Origin: Ascochyta rabiei
Lineage: Eukaryota > Ascomycota > Dothideomycetes > Pleosporales > Didymellaceae
DNA length: 64,000 nt
Direction: 5' to 3'
NCBI RefSeq assembly: GCF_004011695.2
Contig: NC_082417.1
Span: 124,001-188,000, forward strand
The first letter of the stretch is position 1; each line of letters opens with the position of its first letter. Of the stretch, positions 1-10,414 are shown in pieces. The notes beneath the pieces are model-generated. The model did not search any database. It saw only the letters and a list, made by a program, of their open reading frames with translations, and was not told where the DNA came from. Made by a program: the position numbers and the translations under genes.

Positions 1-2
1 AG

Positions 3-1250
3 CTCATGGTCCTCCGTGCCGACTTAGCATTCGCCCTACTCAAGAAGCTGGTGGAGGCCAAGGTGCACACACCAGAATCACGACAACTTCTTGCCCCTGT
101 GTGGAACGCTGTCCGAGCTTCCACGCAGGACTTCGACACTGTCTTCTCCGGCGATGCGGTCCACTACTACCGCTCACTGTTGCGAATTCTCTATCTTGCT
201 CTGCAGCCCCACCTCGTCGAAGCAACAGAACAGAACGAAGAGGCCGACTTCCGCTCCAGCTTCCGCGGGACCATGCCAGCCAGCCACAAGACGTACGAAA
301 CCTCCAGCTCCACCCTCCTTCTCGAGATCCTCTCCGATACGATTGCCAAGGGCTTCCGCAGTCTAGCCAACCAGCTGCACGCCGACCCATCATCTGTGGC
401 ACCCTCCGACTTCGCCCTTCTCACAGCCATCCTGCAGCGCATAATTGCCATCCCCGAGATGTCCAAATGGCAAACGCAAGCCGCGCTCCTCTTCGCAAAC
501 AGCGGCACGATCCGCTATGCAACCTCATTATTCTCCTGGTCGGACCGCCTCACCATCTCCTCGACCGCCACCCCCGACCCAGTCTACGGCGAACTCTCCC
601 TCCTCTTCTTGCTCTCTCTGTCCTCGATCCCCGCCCTCGCCGAAACGATGGCCGTCGACGGCGTCCTAAGCCAACTCAACACGGCAAACCTAACGTCCTA
701 CTTCCGGCGCCGGGGCGGAATGGGACCCTTCGACGCCCCCACGCGCCTCCACTCAATATGGACAAAAGGAATCCTCCCGCTCTGCCTCAACCTCCTGCTC
801 AGCGTCGGCCCACCCCTCGCAGCCGAAATCTCCGCTTTCCTAAACCAGTTCCCAGAGCAGCTCGCCCGCGCCGCAACCGCCCTGAACCCCACCCCGTCCC
901 ACCGCACACGCAGCGTCCGCATCACGCTGTCGCTTGCCTCGGAAGCGCACTCGCTCGCGCTGCTTGCCGCGATCCTGCACAACGTCCGCAAGCAGGGCCC
1001 CAAGCTGGGGATCCAGGCCAGCGAGGTTGCGCTGCTGGACTGGGACGGCGACGCCGTCAAGGACGACGTCGAGAGCTGGCTGAGTCGCAAGAGTGCGCTG
1101 CGCGAGCGCGTCCTTGCCTGCGATGAGCGCGAGCTCGACATGCTGCGTCGGAAGAGGCACGACGGGAATCTGCTCGAAGAGTGCGTGCTGCTCGAGTTGG
1201 AGGAAACAGGCAAGTGCCTGGGCTTGGCTGGAAAGACCGAGTTAAAGTAG
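3..1250 (+). CDS. NUP188: NUP188-like nucleoporin, C-terminal part (5' end outside window)
   Basis: About 414 residues of an all-helical C-terminal region, read in a frame that is open to the window edge (the codon before the first Met is CTC), so the gene begins upstream. The sequence resembles the C-terminal alpha-solenoid end of fungal Nup188, a scaffold nucleoporin of the inner ring of the nuclear pore: leucine-rich helices, a 'FFRRPGG'-like stretch seen here as YFRRRGGMGPFD, and a terminal block with LLDWDGDAVKDDVESWL followed by a charged tail. No catalytic motifs. The stop codon at 1248-1250 lies directly against an AT-rich tandem array whose units resemble the end of this gene (see repeat). 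Identification is by remembered family similarity, not a search; another large solenoid nucleoporin is the main alternative. Confidence 0.65.
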   Translation, partial: LMVLRADLAFALLKKLVEAKVHTPESRQLLAPVWNAVRASTQDFDTVFSGDAVHYYRSLLRILYLALQPHLVEATEQNEEADFRSSFRGTMPASHKTYETSSSTLLLEILSDTIAKGFRSLANQLHADPSSVAPSDFALLTAILQRIIAIPEMSKWQTQAALLFANSGTIRYATSLFSWSDRLTISSTATPDPVYGELSLLFLLSLSSIPALAETMAVDGVLSQLNTANLTSYFRRRGGMGPFDAPTRLHSIWTKGILPLCLNLLLSVGPPLAAEISAFLNQFPEQLARAATALNPTPSHRTRSVRITLSLASEAHSLALLAAILHNVRKQGPKLGIQASEVALLDWDGDAVKDDVESWLSRKSALRERVLACDERELDMLRRKRHDGNLLEECVLLELEETGKCLGLAGKTELK

Positions 1251-1835
1251 AGTTGTAGAAGAGTCTAGTGTGTACTATAGATTACAGTTCTATATATTAG
1301 TCTTAAGGGTCTATACTATAGATTAAAGTTCTACATATTGGTTTTAAGCTTAAATTAACTTATATTTAGGCAGAAACTAAGCTAAAGCATAGGTGTAGGG
1401 AAAGCAAGTACGTAGAGGTGTAGAGGAGTCTAGTATTTATTACAGAATAAAGTTCTATATATTAGTCTTAAGCCTAATTAACCTATATAATTTATATTTA
1501 GGTAAAAAGACTAAGCTAAAGCATAGGTGTAGGGAAAGCAAGTACGTAGAGGTGTAGAGGAGTCTAGTATTTATTACAGAATAAAGTTCTATATATTAGT
1601 CTTAAGCCTAATTAACCTATATAATTTATATTTAGGTAAAAAGACTAAGCTAAAGTAGAGGTGTAGGGAAAGCAAGTACGTAGAGGTGTTAAGGAGTCTA
1701 GTATTTGTTATAAAGTTCTATATATTAGTCTTAAGCTTGAATTAACTTGTGTTTAGGTGAAAACTAAGCTAAAGTAGAGGTGTAGGGAAAGCAAGTACGT
1801 AGAGTTGCAGAGGGGTCTAATGTTCACCATAGGAC
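1251..1835. repeat. AT-rich tandem array (~134-bp period) abutting the NUP188-like stop codon
   Basis: Landmark GTCTA(G) recurs at about 1263, 1428, 1562, 1696 and 1815, giving spacings of ~166, 134, 134 and 119 bp. The two central units (about 1400-1667) are nearly identical; the outer ones diverge. Each unit carries a block like AAAGACTAAGCTAAAGTAGAG, which matches the last codons and stop of the upstream gene (1231-1251) with a few differences, mostly transitions. From 1836 to 2065 I see only AT-rich sequence without features. Confidence 0.85.
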
Positions 1836-2065
1836 GGAGTTCAGCACGTGAGGTTTGAGGATGGAGTTGATTTTTGTGAAATGGTGACAGTGTGCTAGAT
1901 GTAGCGTTTGTAGTTGCTAGACTGTTTAATTTCTCCTGCTTTAACCAAGCTGCATCTGTTTATTATTAAGCTTATAAAATATAGGTAATGTGCGGTTTAG
2001 GACTGGCGTTTGCGATTTGCAGCTACGCAACGCAACTATCCTCTTGCTGCTTATGCTGATGGACC

Positions 2066-3868
2066 TTAGTCCTCGACGACAGACCAGTCCGATCCATCCT
2101 CGGAAAATGTAGGCGTAGCACCGCCAGTAAGGTCGACGTAGCTAGCCTGCTGGACATCAGAGTCGTAGTCGGAGTCGGTCTCGGTAGCATATCCAGCCTC
2201 CAGTCCAAAGTCGGCACAAGGACGCTTGCCCTGCTCTGCGTGCATGGCTTTGCGCTCCTGCTGGATGTCCTCTGAGATGGGCGTCAGCGGCGAGATAAAG
2301 CGAGCAGCAATTTTGGAGGCCGGTTTGGCATCTGAAGGCTGACAGACAGAACGACGGCATTCCTGGACCGCCAACTGATGAGGTTCAGCGCCCTGAGAGA
2401 TCATGTATAGCTCCTTGATACTGCGGCAGAAGCTACGGACAGTCTCTGTCTTGATTGACACAGGATCAAAGAAGGCGAGAGTTTGGGGTACGTGGAACGC
2501 GCAGACGGCGGCGCCGACAGGCAGTAAGGGGCGGTCAAACTCTTCGATGACGTATTCGAGTTGGTAGTGTAGAAGCGCGTACATGGCTGAGTTGATGAAG
2601 AGTCCAAGTGCGAGCTCTTCGTCTTTGTGCAAGCGAGCTATGGCGTTGCAAACACGCGGCCAAACACCTGCTAACCTTGTAGACAGAAGCGATTTAGGCT
2701 GTGGCCGAGGCCGCGAGACGAGTACCGCAAGAAGGAAGAGAGCTCCAAATAGGGTTTGTAAGAGAGCGAGTGCGCTGACCATGTAGCGGTTGATGCGAAA
2801 GACTCTGTCAAATGGCCAAGACCATTTTTGGACTTGCTTAAGCGCTGACGCAACAGCATCCTCAGAGCTTGCACTTCGGCTGGTTGAGTTTGACGACCTT
2901 GAGTCAACCAGACGACAGGGAGGAGGCCCATGACAATCCAGGGTAAGACTAAATGGCATTCTGGTAGCCAATTTAGAACGCTTCGCGGTGCTGTTGCTCT
3001 GTTCCGCGACGATGGGCTTTGGAGCAAGTCGAGATTCCACACCGAACCACAGGCGTCGAAGTAGCGCAGCCCTGGTTCTGATACGAGTGAAGGCTTGCTC
3101 AGCAAACTGTCGATACTTGCTAGTGGGTGTCCAAAACCTCAAGACCTCTGGTCTGAGCAGCTGGGGTGTATGCAAGAGTCTGCCACAATTGTGTGTTGCC
3201 CACTCCATTGTGCGGTTTCGGACCTCAGGATACTGTGTTAGGTCGAGACCAAGGAACGCGTCTTCAGCCAGGTAGAGGCCACGAGCAAGGCACTGTTCGT
3301 AGTTCTCGCCGTAGCGTCGATCCAACGTGGCACCAGAGATGCGATCCAGGTTGGAGTATATGAGTTGCTCGCGAAACAGGTCACTGTTTGCAGCTTGCAG
3401 CTGAACTTCGGCCCGGTGCAATCGAGGCTCCGTATAGCCATTCATGAGTCGCAATCCCAGATCGATACCCAGAAGATGGAAGAGTAGGCCGGACGCACAG
3501 ACGAAGAGAGTCAAGATCCGTGGTCGTGAGCGTGTAGCAGCGACCGTGATGAGGTGCCTGCGTTGGCGTGCTTTGGTGTTCCCTGAAGTTGCAAAGGCCT
3601 GCATACTGTTCTCGGCGGGGATCAGATGCTCTTGTGCGACATGCGAGAGCACTTCACGGGTTGGGCTGGATGCCTGGGTCTTGATCTGGTCGTGTCCACT
3701 ATTCGAAGGACCTGATGGCTTCTCGGGCGTGGTGTTGAAGATGTCAACCTCGTCGGTTTGAGAGTGGAAAGCATGTGAGTCCATTGCGTCTGACTGGTGC
3801 TCCGTCTCGGGTTCTGAAGTGGATGAGAAGGACGGTGGTTGTGGGCAGGTTTGAGCTCGCCACAACAT
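2066..3868 (-). CDS. Hypothetical multi-pass membrane protein, 600 aa
   Basis: Single-exon reading frame that I do not recognise. The N-terminal ~110 residues are polar and Ser/Thr/Pro-rich. A hydrophobic segment follows at about 116-138 (ILTLFVCASGLLFHLLG), then a ~230-residue soluble region with Cys and Arg-rich helices (about 145-365), then two or three hydrophobic segments at about 373-395, 427-450 and 455-475, and an acidic C-terminus ending in SDWSVVED. The acidic tail contains VDLT, a SUMO-interaction-like motif, which may be chance. The start at 3868 is the first ATG; a second in-frame ATG 28 codons later (3784) is equally possible. Topology suggests an organelle or plasma membrane protein of unknown role, probably lineage-restricted. 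Confidence 0.6.
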   Translation of the reverse strand: MLWRAQTCPQPPSFSSTSEPETEHQSDAMDSHAFHSQTDEVDIFNTTPEKPSGPSNSGHDQIKTQASSPTREVLSHVAQEHLIPAENSMQAFATSGNTKARQRRHLITVAATRSRPRILTLFVCASGLLFHLLGIDLGLRLMNGYTEPRLHRAEVQLQAANSDLFREQLIYSNLDRISGATLDRRYGENYEQCLARGLYLAEDAFLGLDLTQYPEVRNRTMEWATHNCGRLLHTPQLLRPEVLRFWTPTSKYRQFAEQAFTRIRTRAALLRRLWFGVESRLAPKPIVAEQSNSTAKRSKLATRMPFSLTLDCHGPPPCRLVDSRSSNSTSRSASSEDAVASALKQVQKWSWPFDRVFRINRYMVSALALLQTLFGALFLLAVLVSRPRPQPKSLLSTRLAGVWPRVCNAIARLHKDEELALGLFINSAMYALLHYQLEYVIEEFDRPLLPVGAAVCAFHVPQTLAFFDPVSIKTETVRSFCRSIKELYMISQGAEPHQLAVQECRRSVCQPSDAKPASKIAARFISPLTPISEDIQQERKAMHAEQGKRPCADFGLEAGYATETDSDYDSDVQQASYVDLTGGATPTFSEDGSDWSVVED

Positions 3869-4259
3869 AACGAGAGTGTTGTGTGTGACAGGCTGTTGCG
3901 GAAGGCAACGGTTGAGGCGGATTTATGAGGAATGGAGAGAAGACGTCCGGTTGGTGTTGTGTGTTGTGGGAAGGGTCTCGGTACCGTAGGTGATAGACCA
4001 CTCACGGACACCACTTCGTGACTACGCGGGTTCGAGCGGGGTGAAGTGGAAGGTGCAAAGAATCGTGTCATTCGCTTCACTCGCCACCGCTCATTTGGTC
4101 TGCATTACCCGTGACCGTTTGCTGTTGCCTTGGAACGCGAAACTGATAGGTATAAACGTGACGTGTGCAACACAGGTAGAAGCATCGTACAAGCTTGTAG
4201 ATTCGGAGCCGAGGACTTTGCTGCCTCACACAAAAGTGTCTTGCTCATTTCTTGCTTCG
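3869..4259. other. Intergenic, no feature seen
   Basis: Promoter side of the 600-aa membrane protein gene and downstream side of NTH1. Overlapping short frames here look like chance. Confidence 0.5.
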
Positions 4260-5525
4260 TCATGTTCGCGTGCGAGGCGTCTGCCCAATATCCTCGATAT
4301 CGCCCACCGCAACATCCACGTCCTCGGCCTTCACTTGACCGATCTCAGCGATAACAGTCTCTTCTTTCACGGCGTTCTCGCCAGGCTCAGCCTTGACGAC
4401 AGCCTCCTTCTTGATCTTCTTCTTCATCCCCACGACCGCGCTCGGGCAAAGCCCCCTCTCGCTGAGTTTGCAGTCCCCACACTTCCTCCCCACGGGTAAG
4501 CAGATGGTCTGGCCAAACCCGACCAGCAAGTTGTTGATGTCATGCCACTTGTCCTTTGGCAGCCAGCTCTCCAACGCTGCTCTTGTCTGCTCGGGAGTCT
4601 GCGTCTTGTGCCAGCCCCATAGATTCGTAATACGATGTACATGTACATCGACACCGATGCCTTCGTCGCGGCCCCATGCAGCGCTGAGCGTGAGATAGGC
4701 CATCTTGGGACCGACACCGGGCAGCGAGACCAGTCCGGCTATGGTGTCGGGGATGTCTGAAGAAAACCTGTCGCGCAGGATCTCCGCGGTCTGCTTGATG
4801 TACTTGGTTTTGAGGTTGTGAAAGCCGACTTTGTTGATGAAGCCGTTCAGTTCTGCGGGCTCGAGGGCGAGGACGGACTCGAGATGGAAGCCCTGGGTCT
4901 GTTAGCGATTGCTGGTGTCTCATCACGGGTGGGACGAGTGTACGCCGGGCATCCTCTCTTGCATCCCTCGCATGGCCACGGCCGTCACTGTGTCTTTGGT
5001 CTGACTGCTCAGCATGAGCGCTATGAGAGTCTGGAACCGCTGGTCGCGTGGGCTCCTCTGCCTGTCTGCCAGACTCTCACAGCCCATGGTGTCTACCGGC
5101 GCAAGGTTCTCATTACGCATCTCCCGTGTCAAGGCATAGATTTCTTCCCAATTGCTCGGTGGTGCGACCTTCACGCTCCCGTCTGCGCCGCTGGACTTCT
5201 TTGCAGGCGCACGGCGTGCCCTCTTCGGGTTGACATCCTTCTCTGGCGATGCGATGCTCGTCACCGATACATCCTGGCTCTCACGCTTGACTTTCGCCCG
5301 AGTGGCTCGCTCCGCCTTCCGTCTCTTGGGTGGAGGAGTCGCGAACTCGCCGTCTGAGCCTGCATCGGTGGGTACAGAGCTCAAGTCGGAATCGGAAGCA
5401 TCGTGGATGGGCGGGTTCGCGCCAGAGCGGGTCTGACGTAGTGATCGGCTCGCGGCGAGAGTGCGAGACGAGTCGCGCGATAGGCGCGAGGTGCGCATCT
5501 CCAAGGCGTTACTGGCAGCTGTCAC
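4260..5525 (-). CDS. NTH1: Endonuclease III homologue (bifunctional DNA glycosylase/AP lyase)
   Basis: Two exons, 4944-5525 then 4260-4898, joined over a 45-nt GT..AG intron (4899-4943) with a CTAAC branch site; about 406 aa. It removes oxidised pyrimidines from nuclear/mitochondrial DNA in base excision repair. The N-terminal ~130 residues are a basic, disordered tail with likely nuclear-localisation stretches ([17 protein letters not shown]). The catalytic core follows: helix-hairpin-helix LPGVGPKMA with catalytic Lys259, and the catalytic Asp278 in GVDVHVHRI. The 4Fe-4S loop is present as C-X6-C-X2-C-X7-C ([19 protein letters not shown]), two residues longer in the last spacer than the usual X5. 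A ~60-residue Lys/Glu-rich tail follows. The first ATG at 5525 was taken; MRTSRLS ten codons later is an alternative. Confidence 0.93.
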
Positions 5526-5933
5526 GAGGCTTCAACAGCTCTCGACGCGTCTCAGGCCGGTGGTGTGTCTGTGTCGTCGGCGTCATTCGTCAGGCGGCGA
5601 TCAGCCAATCAGAGCGTGCGGAGACCGAACGCGGAAACACATGATCAGGTTGTCGACTGTGAAGGTCGCGCAGACGTGGTCCGAATCAACTCATGATATT
5701 GACTAAGCGTGTACGTGATGTCCTCTCAAGGGCGTGAGATTTCATCCAGGCAACATAACAGACTTGGAACGCACGAGGCTGGTGCGGATAGTAATAATGG
5801 TTGTGATAGTCCAAGTATTCCAGCCTCTATCCAATCAATACACGTCAAGGGAAGCGTGATGTTTAGGCATTATGCAGTGATACGCTCCACCTGCGATGGA
5901 CACCCTCCACACCAGCACATATTATCTACCCAC
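5526..5933. other. Intergenic, no feature seen
   Basis: Between the NTH1 5' end and the SGF29 3' end, both on the minus strand. It must hold the NTH1 promoter; no motif stands out. Confidence 0.4.
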
Positions 5934-7680
5934 TCATTTGTCAGGCAGTACGTATCTCCTCTCAACGCTCATCTCCCGGTCGGCCTCATCCTCGCCCTCA
6001 AACCGGAGACGAACCAGGTTCTCCTTACCATCTGCACTCGCTTCTTTGTCGTCCTTCTCCTTCTTGACTCTCTCAGCGACCCAGTTGGCAACGACTTCCG
6101 CCTTGTAGAACGTCGTCGTGCCTGGATACAGCGCCAGCACGCCTCTCTTCTTGGGCAGATCCGGGAGTGTGGTGTTAGCAGAAGGCGATGGGATGGGTAC
6201 GAGATGGGCGACGGAAGCGCGGTAGGGCTGGCTAGGTGTGGGCGGGTCGGGATCTGCGTCGATGATCTCGTAGCGGCGTTGCTTTCCGTCTCCGATCACG
6301 CTGGTCACACGACAGAGGATACCCTCGCCCTCTTGATTGACACGCTGTTTGCTGTTGCGGTACAGGACTTCGGTGTTGGGCGACAGGCGACGAGGCGGGT
6401 GGTCTGGATGCGCAAGTCAGTCGTGAAGCTGTGGTCGACAGGCAGTAGGGAACAGGGGGGAGACAAGAGACAGAGGAAAGACAGGGGTGCGGGAAACGTG
6501 ATTCTGAACTTAACTACCTCACTAGACTAAAAAGCTAGGGGCGTGTCGAACAGAAGTACGAAGAATGCCAAAACGGGTATCGTTGCCATCTGATGTAACG
6601 CCGGAACCATGGGTGCAGAGTTTGATCTGCTCGCTCAACGGGCAAACCCCCTCTTGGAAGAAGTGGAAGAAGATCTGGGAATAGAAGAGCGACCCTTCTT
6701 ACCCTTACCATTGTCATCGTCCTCGGCTTTCACACTCCCTTCGCGCCCAACAGGTACCGATCCCGCCCTGCTGCTAGACGACTTTGCAATGAGCTTGTCT
6801 TTCTGGCTGAGGACCACTTTGGGACTCGGGCCAGGGCTGTCAGCTGCAATACTGTCGCGATCGTCGATGCTGTCGGTGACTTTCCGCTGCTTGCCCGGCC
6901 GGTCTCCCCGAGATTTGCCGACACTGTTTGCGCGTGATGCAGAGGCGGGTGCGTCATCTGAGCTGCGGAGTGCAGACAAGACCTGCAGCTGCGTGGAGAT
7001 GTCGTTGTCGCCGTCGGAGGACTTGAGGACGCCAACCACCTCATTGTCGAGCCTGATGAGTTCACGCAGGCTGTGCTCAAGATCATCGTCGATGCGGTTG
7101 GAGGGTTGAGCTCCGCGGGCTGAGAGGGTCAGTAGGGTTTCGTTGCGTGTGCCAAGTAGAGTGGAACAGACCTAATCGGGCATTTTGATCGGCTTCCAGG
7201 TCCACGATCTTCTTGCGAACGACTTCTGCTTGCGCCTGTGGTGTACGTCAGTAGCCATCGAACAAGACAACCAGGTCGACCAGGGCCAGTGTTGGAAGTT
7301 GTAGCAGCCACCCTTGTTGCGCAACGATGCATCTCCAGCAGCCGCTTACGAGACGAAGGTCGGCTTCTTCGCCTCCTTCCTTGATCCGCTTCCACAAGGC
7401 ACGTTCCTCTGTCGTCTCTTTCTTCAGCGTATCTGGACTCCGGGCCTTGTTGCGAAACCCAGGCGTATCCATCAACCTCTTCTGCTCTCGTGACAGCGTC
7501 ACCTTATGGGGAGGCATGTCGTACCACACGGATAGAAATGCAGAGTCGGGGGCGCGGCAGTAGGCTTACCATGAGTTGGTCGATTTGACGTGCATCCGAC
7601 TTGATCTGGTTCCAGAGCGATCTTTCCTCGTCGAACTCGTCCTTGATCTGCCCACCACGCGGCCTGCTGCGAGCTGCCAT
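5934..7680 (-). CDS. SGF29: SAGA-associated factor 29 (tandem Tudor H3K4me reader)
   Basis: Five exons reconstructed as 7570-7680, 7350-7502, 7172-7235, 6640-7119 and 5934-6403, giving about 425 aa with the frame kept throughout. Sgf29 is a subunit of the SAGA (and in yeast SLIK) histone acetyltransferase complex that binds H3K4me2/3. The C-terminal exon carries the double-Tudor SGF29 domain: VTSVIGDGKQRRYEIIDADP, then the conserved VLALYPGTTTFYKAEV core, then a FEGEDE-like strand. The N-terminus is coiled-coil/charged and the middle is Ser-rich and disordered. Splice sites of introns 1-3 are good; the last intron (6404-6639, donor GTTGAG) is the least certain. The start ATG at 7680 is the first in frame. 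The gene is divergent from mannose-6-phosphate isomerase across about 400 bp. Confidence 0.88.
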
Positions 7681-8081
7681 CTTCCTGGAAAGCACAGCCC
7701 GCTGTGGTGCTAGCTCTTGCTCCCAGGCCTACACGCGCGACTACCTTTGAGCTTGGTTGTCGGTGCGCATCCGTTGAAGGTGAAAACGGCCAGAGCGTGA
7801 AGGGGAGAAGGTGGATGATCATGCACATTGCAGGTAGTGTGTAGGCCAGCGAATTGCAGGGTACCGAGGCACTAAGCGAGTAAAAGGGGGATAGTGCATC
7901 GAGTGGGACACAGCTTAATTGGACGTACCGAGTACGAGTACGAGTACGAAGCGGAGGCGGCCAGACAGCGTTGCTGCTGCTGCTGCTGCTGCTTCGACCC
8001 CACCGAAACTCCCTTGGGAGCTCTGACCTTGTTCCTCGTCCGTGTCATCACAACCAAGCAAGGCCAGACTCTGCGTTCACG
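7681..8081. promoter_or_regulatory. Shared divergent promoter region of SGF29 and MPI
   Basis: 401 bp between two divergent start codons. It contains a short (GTACGA)n run around 7926-7950 and a CTG/GCT trinucleotide run around 7971-7992, both upstream of MPI. No specific factor site is claimed. Confidence 0.5.
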
Positions 8082-9655
8082 ATGCGTGTTCCTCTTATCA
8101 GACTGCAGTGCGGTGAGTACTTGAGCTTCCAGGACTGCACGTGCACAATCTCTGACAGCTGCAGGCGTAAACAGCTACGACTGGGGTGCGCTGCCCCGCG
8201 TTTGATGTTCGTGCACCAACATGCTGAAGCGCTCCAGGGAAGGTCGGCAAGGACTCTGCAGCAGCAAAGTTCCACGCCGCCACAGCTTCGCACGGCTTTT
8301 CCATCCAAGAAGACAAGCCCTACGCCGAGGTACATGCCCAGCGCCCTCGGGCACGCTGACGTGCTGTGCTGACAAGCTCGTAGCTATGGATGGGCACGCA
8401 TCCCTCCCTTCCTTCAAGGGACCTCGACACCCAACGCTCGCTCCTCGACCTCGTGCAAGAGAACCAGTCTCTCCTCTCCGCAGACATTGCCGAGCGCTAC
8501 GAGAACAGGCTGCCGTTCCTGTTCAAGGTCCTGTCCATTGGCAAGGCGTTGAGCATCCAGGCCCACCCCAACAAGAAGCTCGCAGAGCAGCTGCACAAGA
8601 GAGACCCCAACCACTACCCAGGTCAGTCACACCACTGTTCCCTGGCCAACAGAAACTGACACGACAGCCAAGATGACAACCACAAGCCGGAGATGACGAT
8701 TGCGGTCACGCCTTTCGACGGTCTCTGCGGCTTCCGCCCCTTGAACGAGATCGCGCACTTCCTCCAGAACATCCCTTCCTTGCGAAAGCTAGTGGGCGAG
8801 GACGCCGCCAAGGACTTCGAGGATGCAGTCAAGGGCAGAGAGACATCAGACAAGGAGGAAGACGTCAAGGCGAACAAGAAGGCCCTGCAGTCCGCCTTCA
8901 CCAAGGTCATGAACGTAGACCAGGACGCCCTAGCCTCTGCAGCCAAGGAGCTCATCTCTGCGGCCAAATCCGAGGGCTCGTCATTCGCCGGCAACGGTGG
9001 CCCCTCCAACGACGGCCAAGAGCTCGCCGATCTCGTGGTCCGCCTCGATTCCCAGTTCCCCGGCGATATCGGGCTGTTCGTCCAGTTCTTCCTCAACTAC
9101 GTCAAGCTCCAAGTCGGTGAAGCCATGTTCCTCAAGGCCGACGACATCCACGCCTACTTGTCAGGAGACATCATCGAGTGCATGGCCTCGTCCGACAACG
9201 TCGTGCGCGCCGGCTTCACGCCCAAGTTCAAGGATGTCGAGACGCTGACCAGCATGCTGACGTACTCATACGCGCCCATCAGCGAGCAGAAGATGAACCC
9301 TGTGGACTACCCATATGCGAAGCTCAACACCACTGGATACTCGTCCAACTCGTCCAACACTCTCTACGACCCGCCGATCCCGGAGTTTGCCGTGGTCAGA
9401 ACGGCGCTCAACAAGAGCGGCGCGAAGACCACGTTCGATGCCATTGACGGCCCCAGTATTGTGCTGTGCACCAAAGGCAAGGGATCGATCAGCGTGGGTC
9501 CAAAGAAGGAAGAGCTGAAGGAAGGCTATGTCTACTTTGTTGGCGCCACAGCAGAGGTGGTCATTGAGAGCGAGGCTGATGCTGGTGATGAGGAAGGCCT
9601 GGTCACCTTCAAGGCCTTCTGCCAGCTTGACGAAGAGGCCAAGGAGAAGCTGTAG
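8082..9655 (+). CDS. MPI: Mannose-6-phosphate isomerase, type I
   Basis: Five exons: 8082-8112, 8165-8185 (only 21 nt), 8238-8329, 8384-8621 and 8673-9655; 454 aa, the usual length for fungal type I enzymes. It interconverts fructose-6-phosphate and mannose-6-phosphate, feeding GDP-mannose synthesis for glycosylation and cell wall mannan. The reconstructed N-terminus reads [18 protein letters not shown], typical of the family. Zinc ligands are all visible: Gln107 and His109 in SIQAHPNKK, Glu134 in DDNHKPEM, and His287 in [17 protein letters not shown] and the active-site arginine region [13 protein letters not shown] are conserved. All introns are 51-54 nt with good consensus ends; the 21-nt exon 2 is easily missed by automated gene callers. 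Confidence 0.95.
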
Positions 9656-9686
9656 GTGGTCAGGAGGCCCAACGGAGTACCCTTGG

Positions 9687-9770
9687 CATGATAGACCACG
9701 CTTAATGCATGATAGACCACGCTTAATGCATGATAGACCACGCTTAATGCATGATAGACCACGCTTAATG
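9687..9770. repeat. 21-bp tandem repeat, four perfect copies
   Basis: The unit CATGATAGACCACGCTTAATG is repeated exactly four times head to tail (9687, 9708, 9729, 9750), followed by a partial variant. It starts 31 bp after the MPI stop codon, so it probably lies in its 3' UTR or just beyond. There are no spacers, so it is not CRISPR-like. Confidence 0.97.
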
Positions 9771-10414
9771 AATGATGAGATGACGCGATACTGCATGGAG
9801 ATCAGCGACCGCGCCCTTGTAATGGCTCACACACGCCTTGCACTGTACATGGTCTAAACAGCAATCGATACCCTTACATAAGCCTGCTTGTTTAGGTAAT
9901 AGGAGCGAAAAGAGCTTCGTACTGATGAACACGCCTTTCACGATGACACGGCGCGCCCTGGGGCGTACACGACGTCGACGGCAATCGACGGTTCTGACGA
10001 GAAGTTGCCGAGTTGGGTAGGTTCGCAGATTCCACGGCCGAGAGAAGGCGGCCGAGTATCTCGGAGCACAGCGCAGACATGGGACGGTACCGAGGACATC
10101 AGGGCGAGGGGGCGCTCTGGTACCGACACCACCAGCCCAGCCAGCCAAGACGCTAAGCCCTACCCTGCGCGACAGCTCACTCCCCCGGTGCCACTTCCCC
10201 ACACTCCGACGTCTGGCGCATTGCACCCGAGACACTTCGCTGGTCTGAAGCAGACGGAGCATTGCATTCTGTAGTCGAGACTCCACAAAGCCCGGCCTCT
10301 GCACCCTCCCCGCTCTCGACCGCACAACCCTACAAGCTCCCGCACCCCCACCCCGACACGTCGCGCCGCGGCGCCCTACCGCCCGCCTCTAACCTCGCAC
10401 CCCCACTCGCCACA
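9771..10414. other. Intergenic, promoter side of the coiled-coil gene
   Basis: No gene seen. The last ~150 bp before the next start codon are C-rich and pyrimidine-biased, as is common in filamentous fungal 5' leaders. Confidence 0.4.

Noticed and set aside
5709..6530. 273-codon plus-strand frame
   Set aside because: It is antisense to the SGF29 Tudor exon and has no recognisable domain.
9687..9770. CRISPR-like array
   Set aside because: Repeats are directly abutting with no spacers, and the host is a eukaryote.
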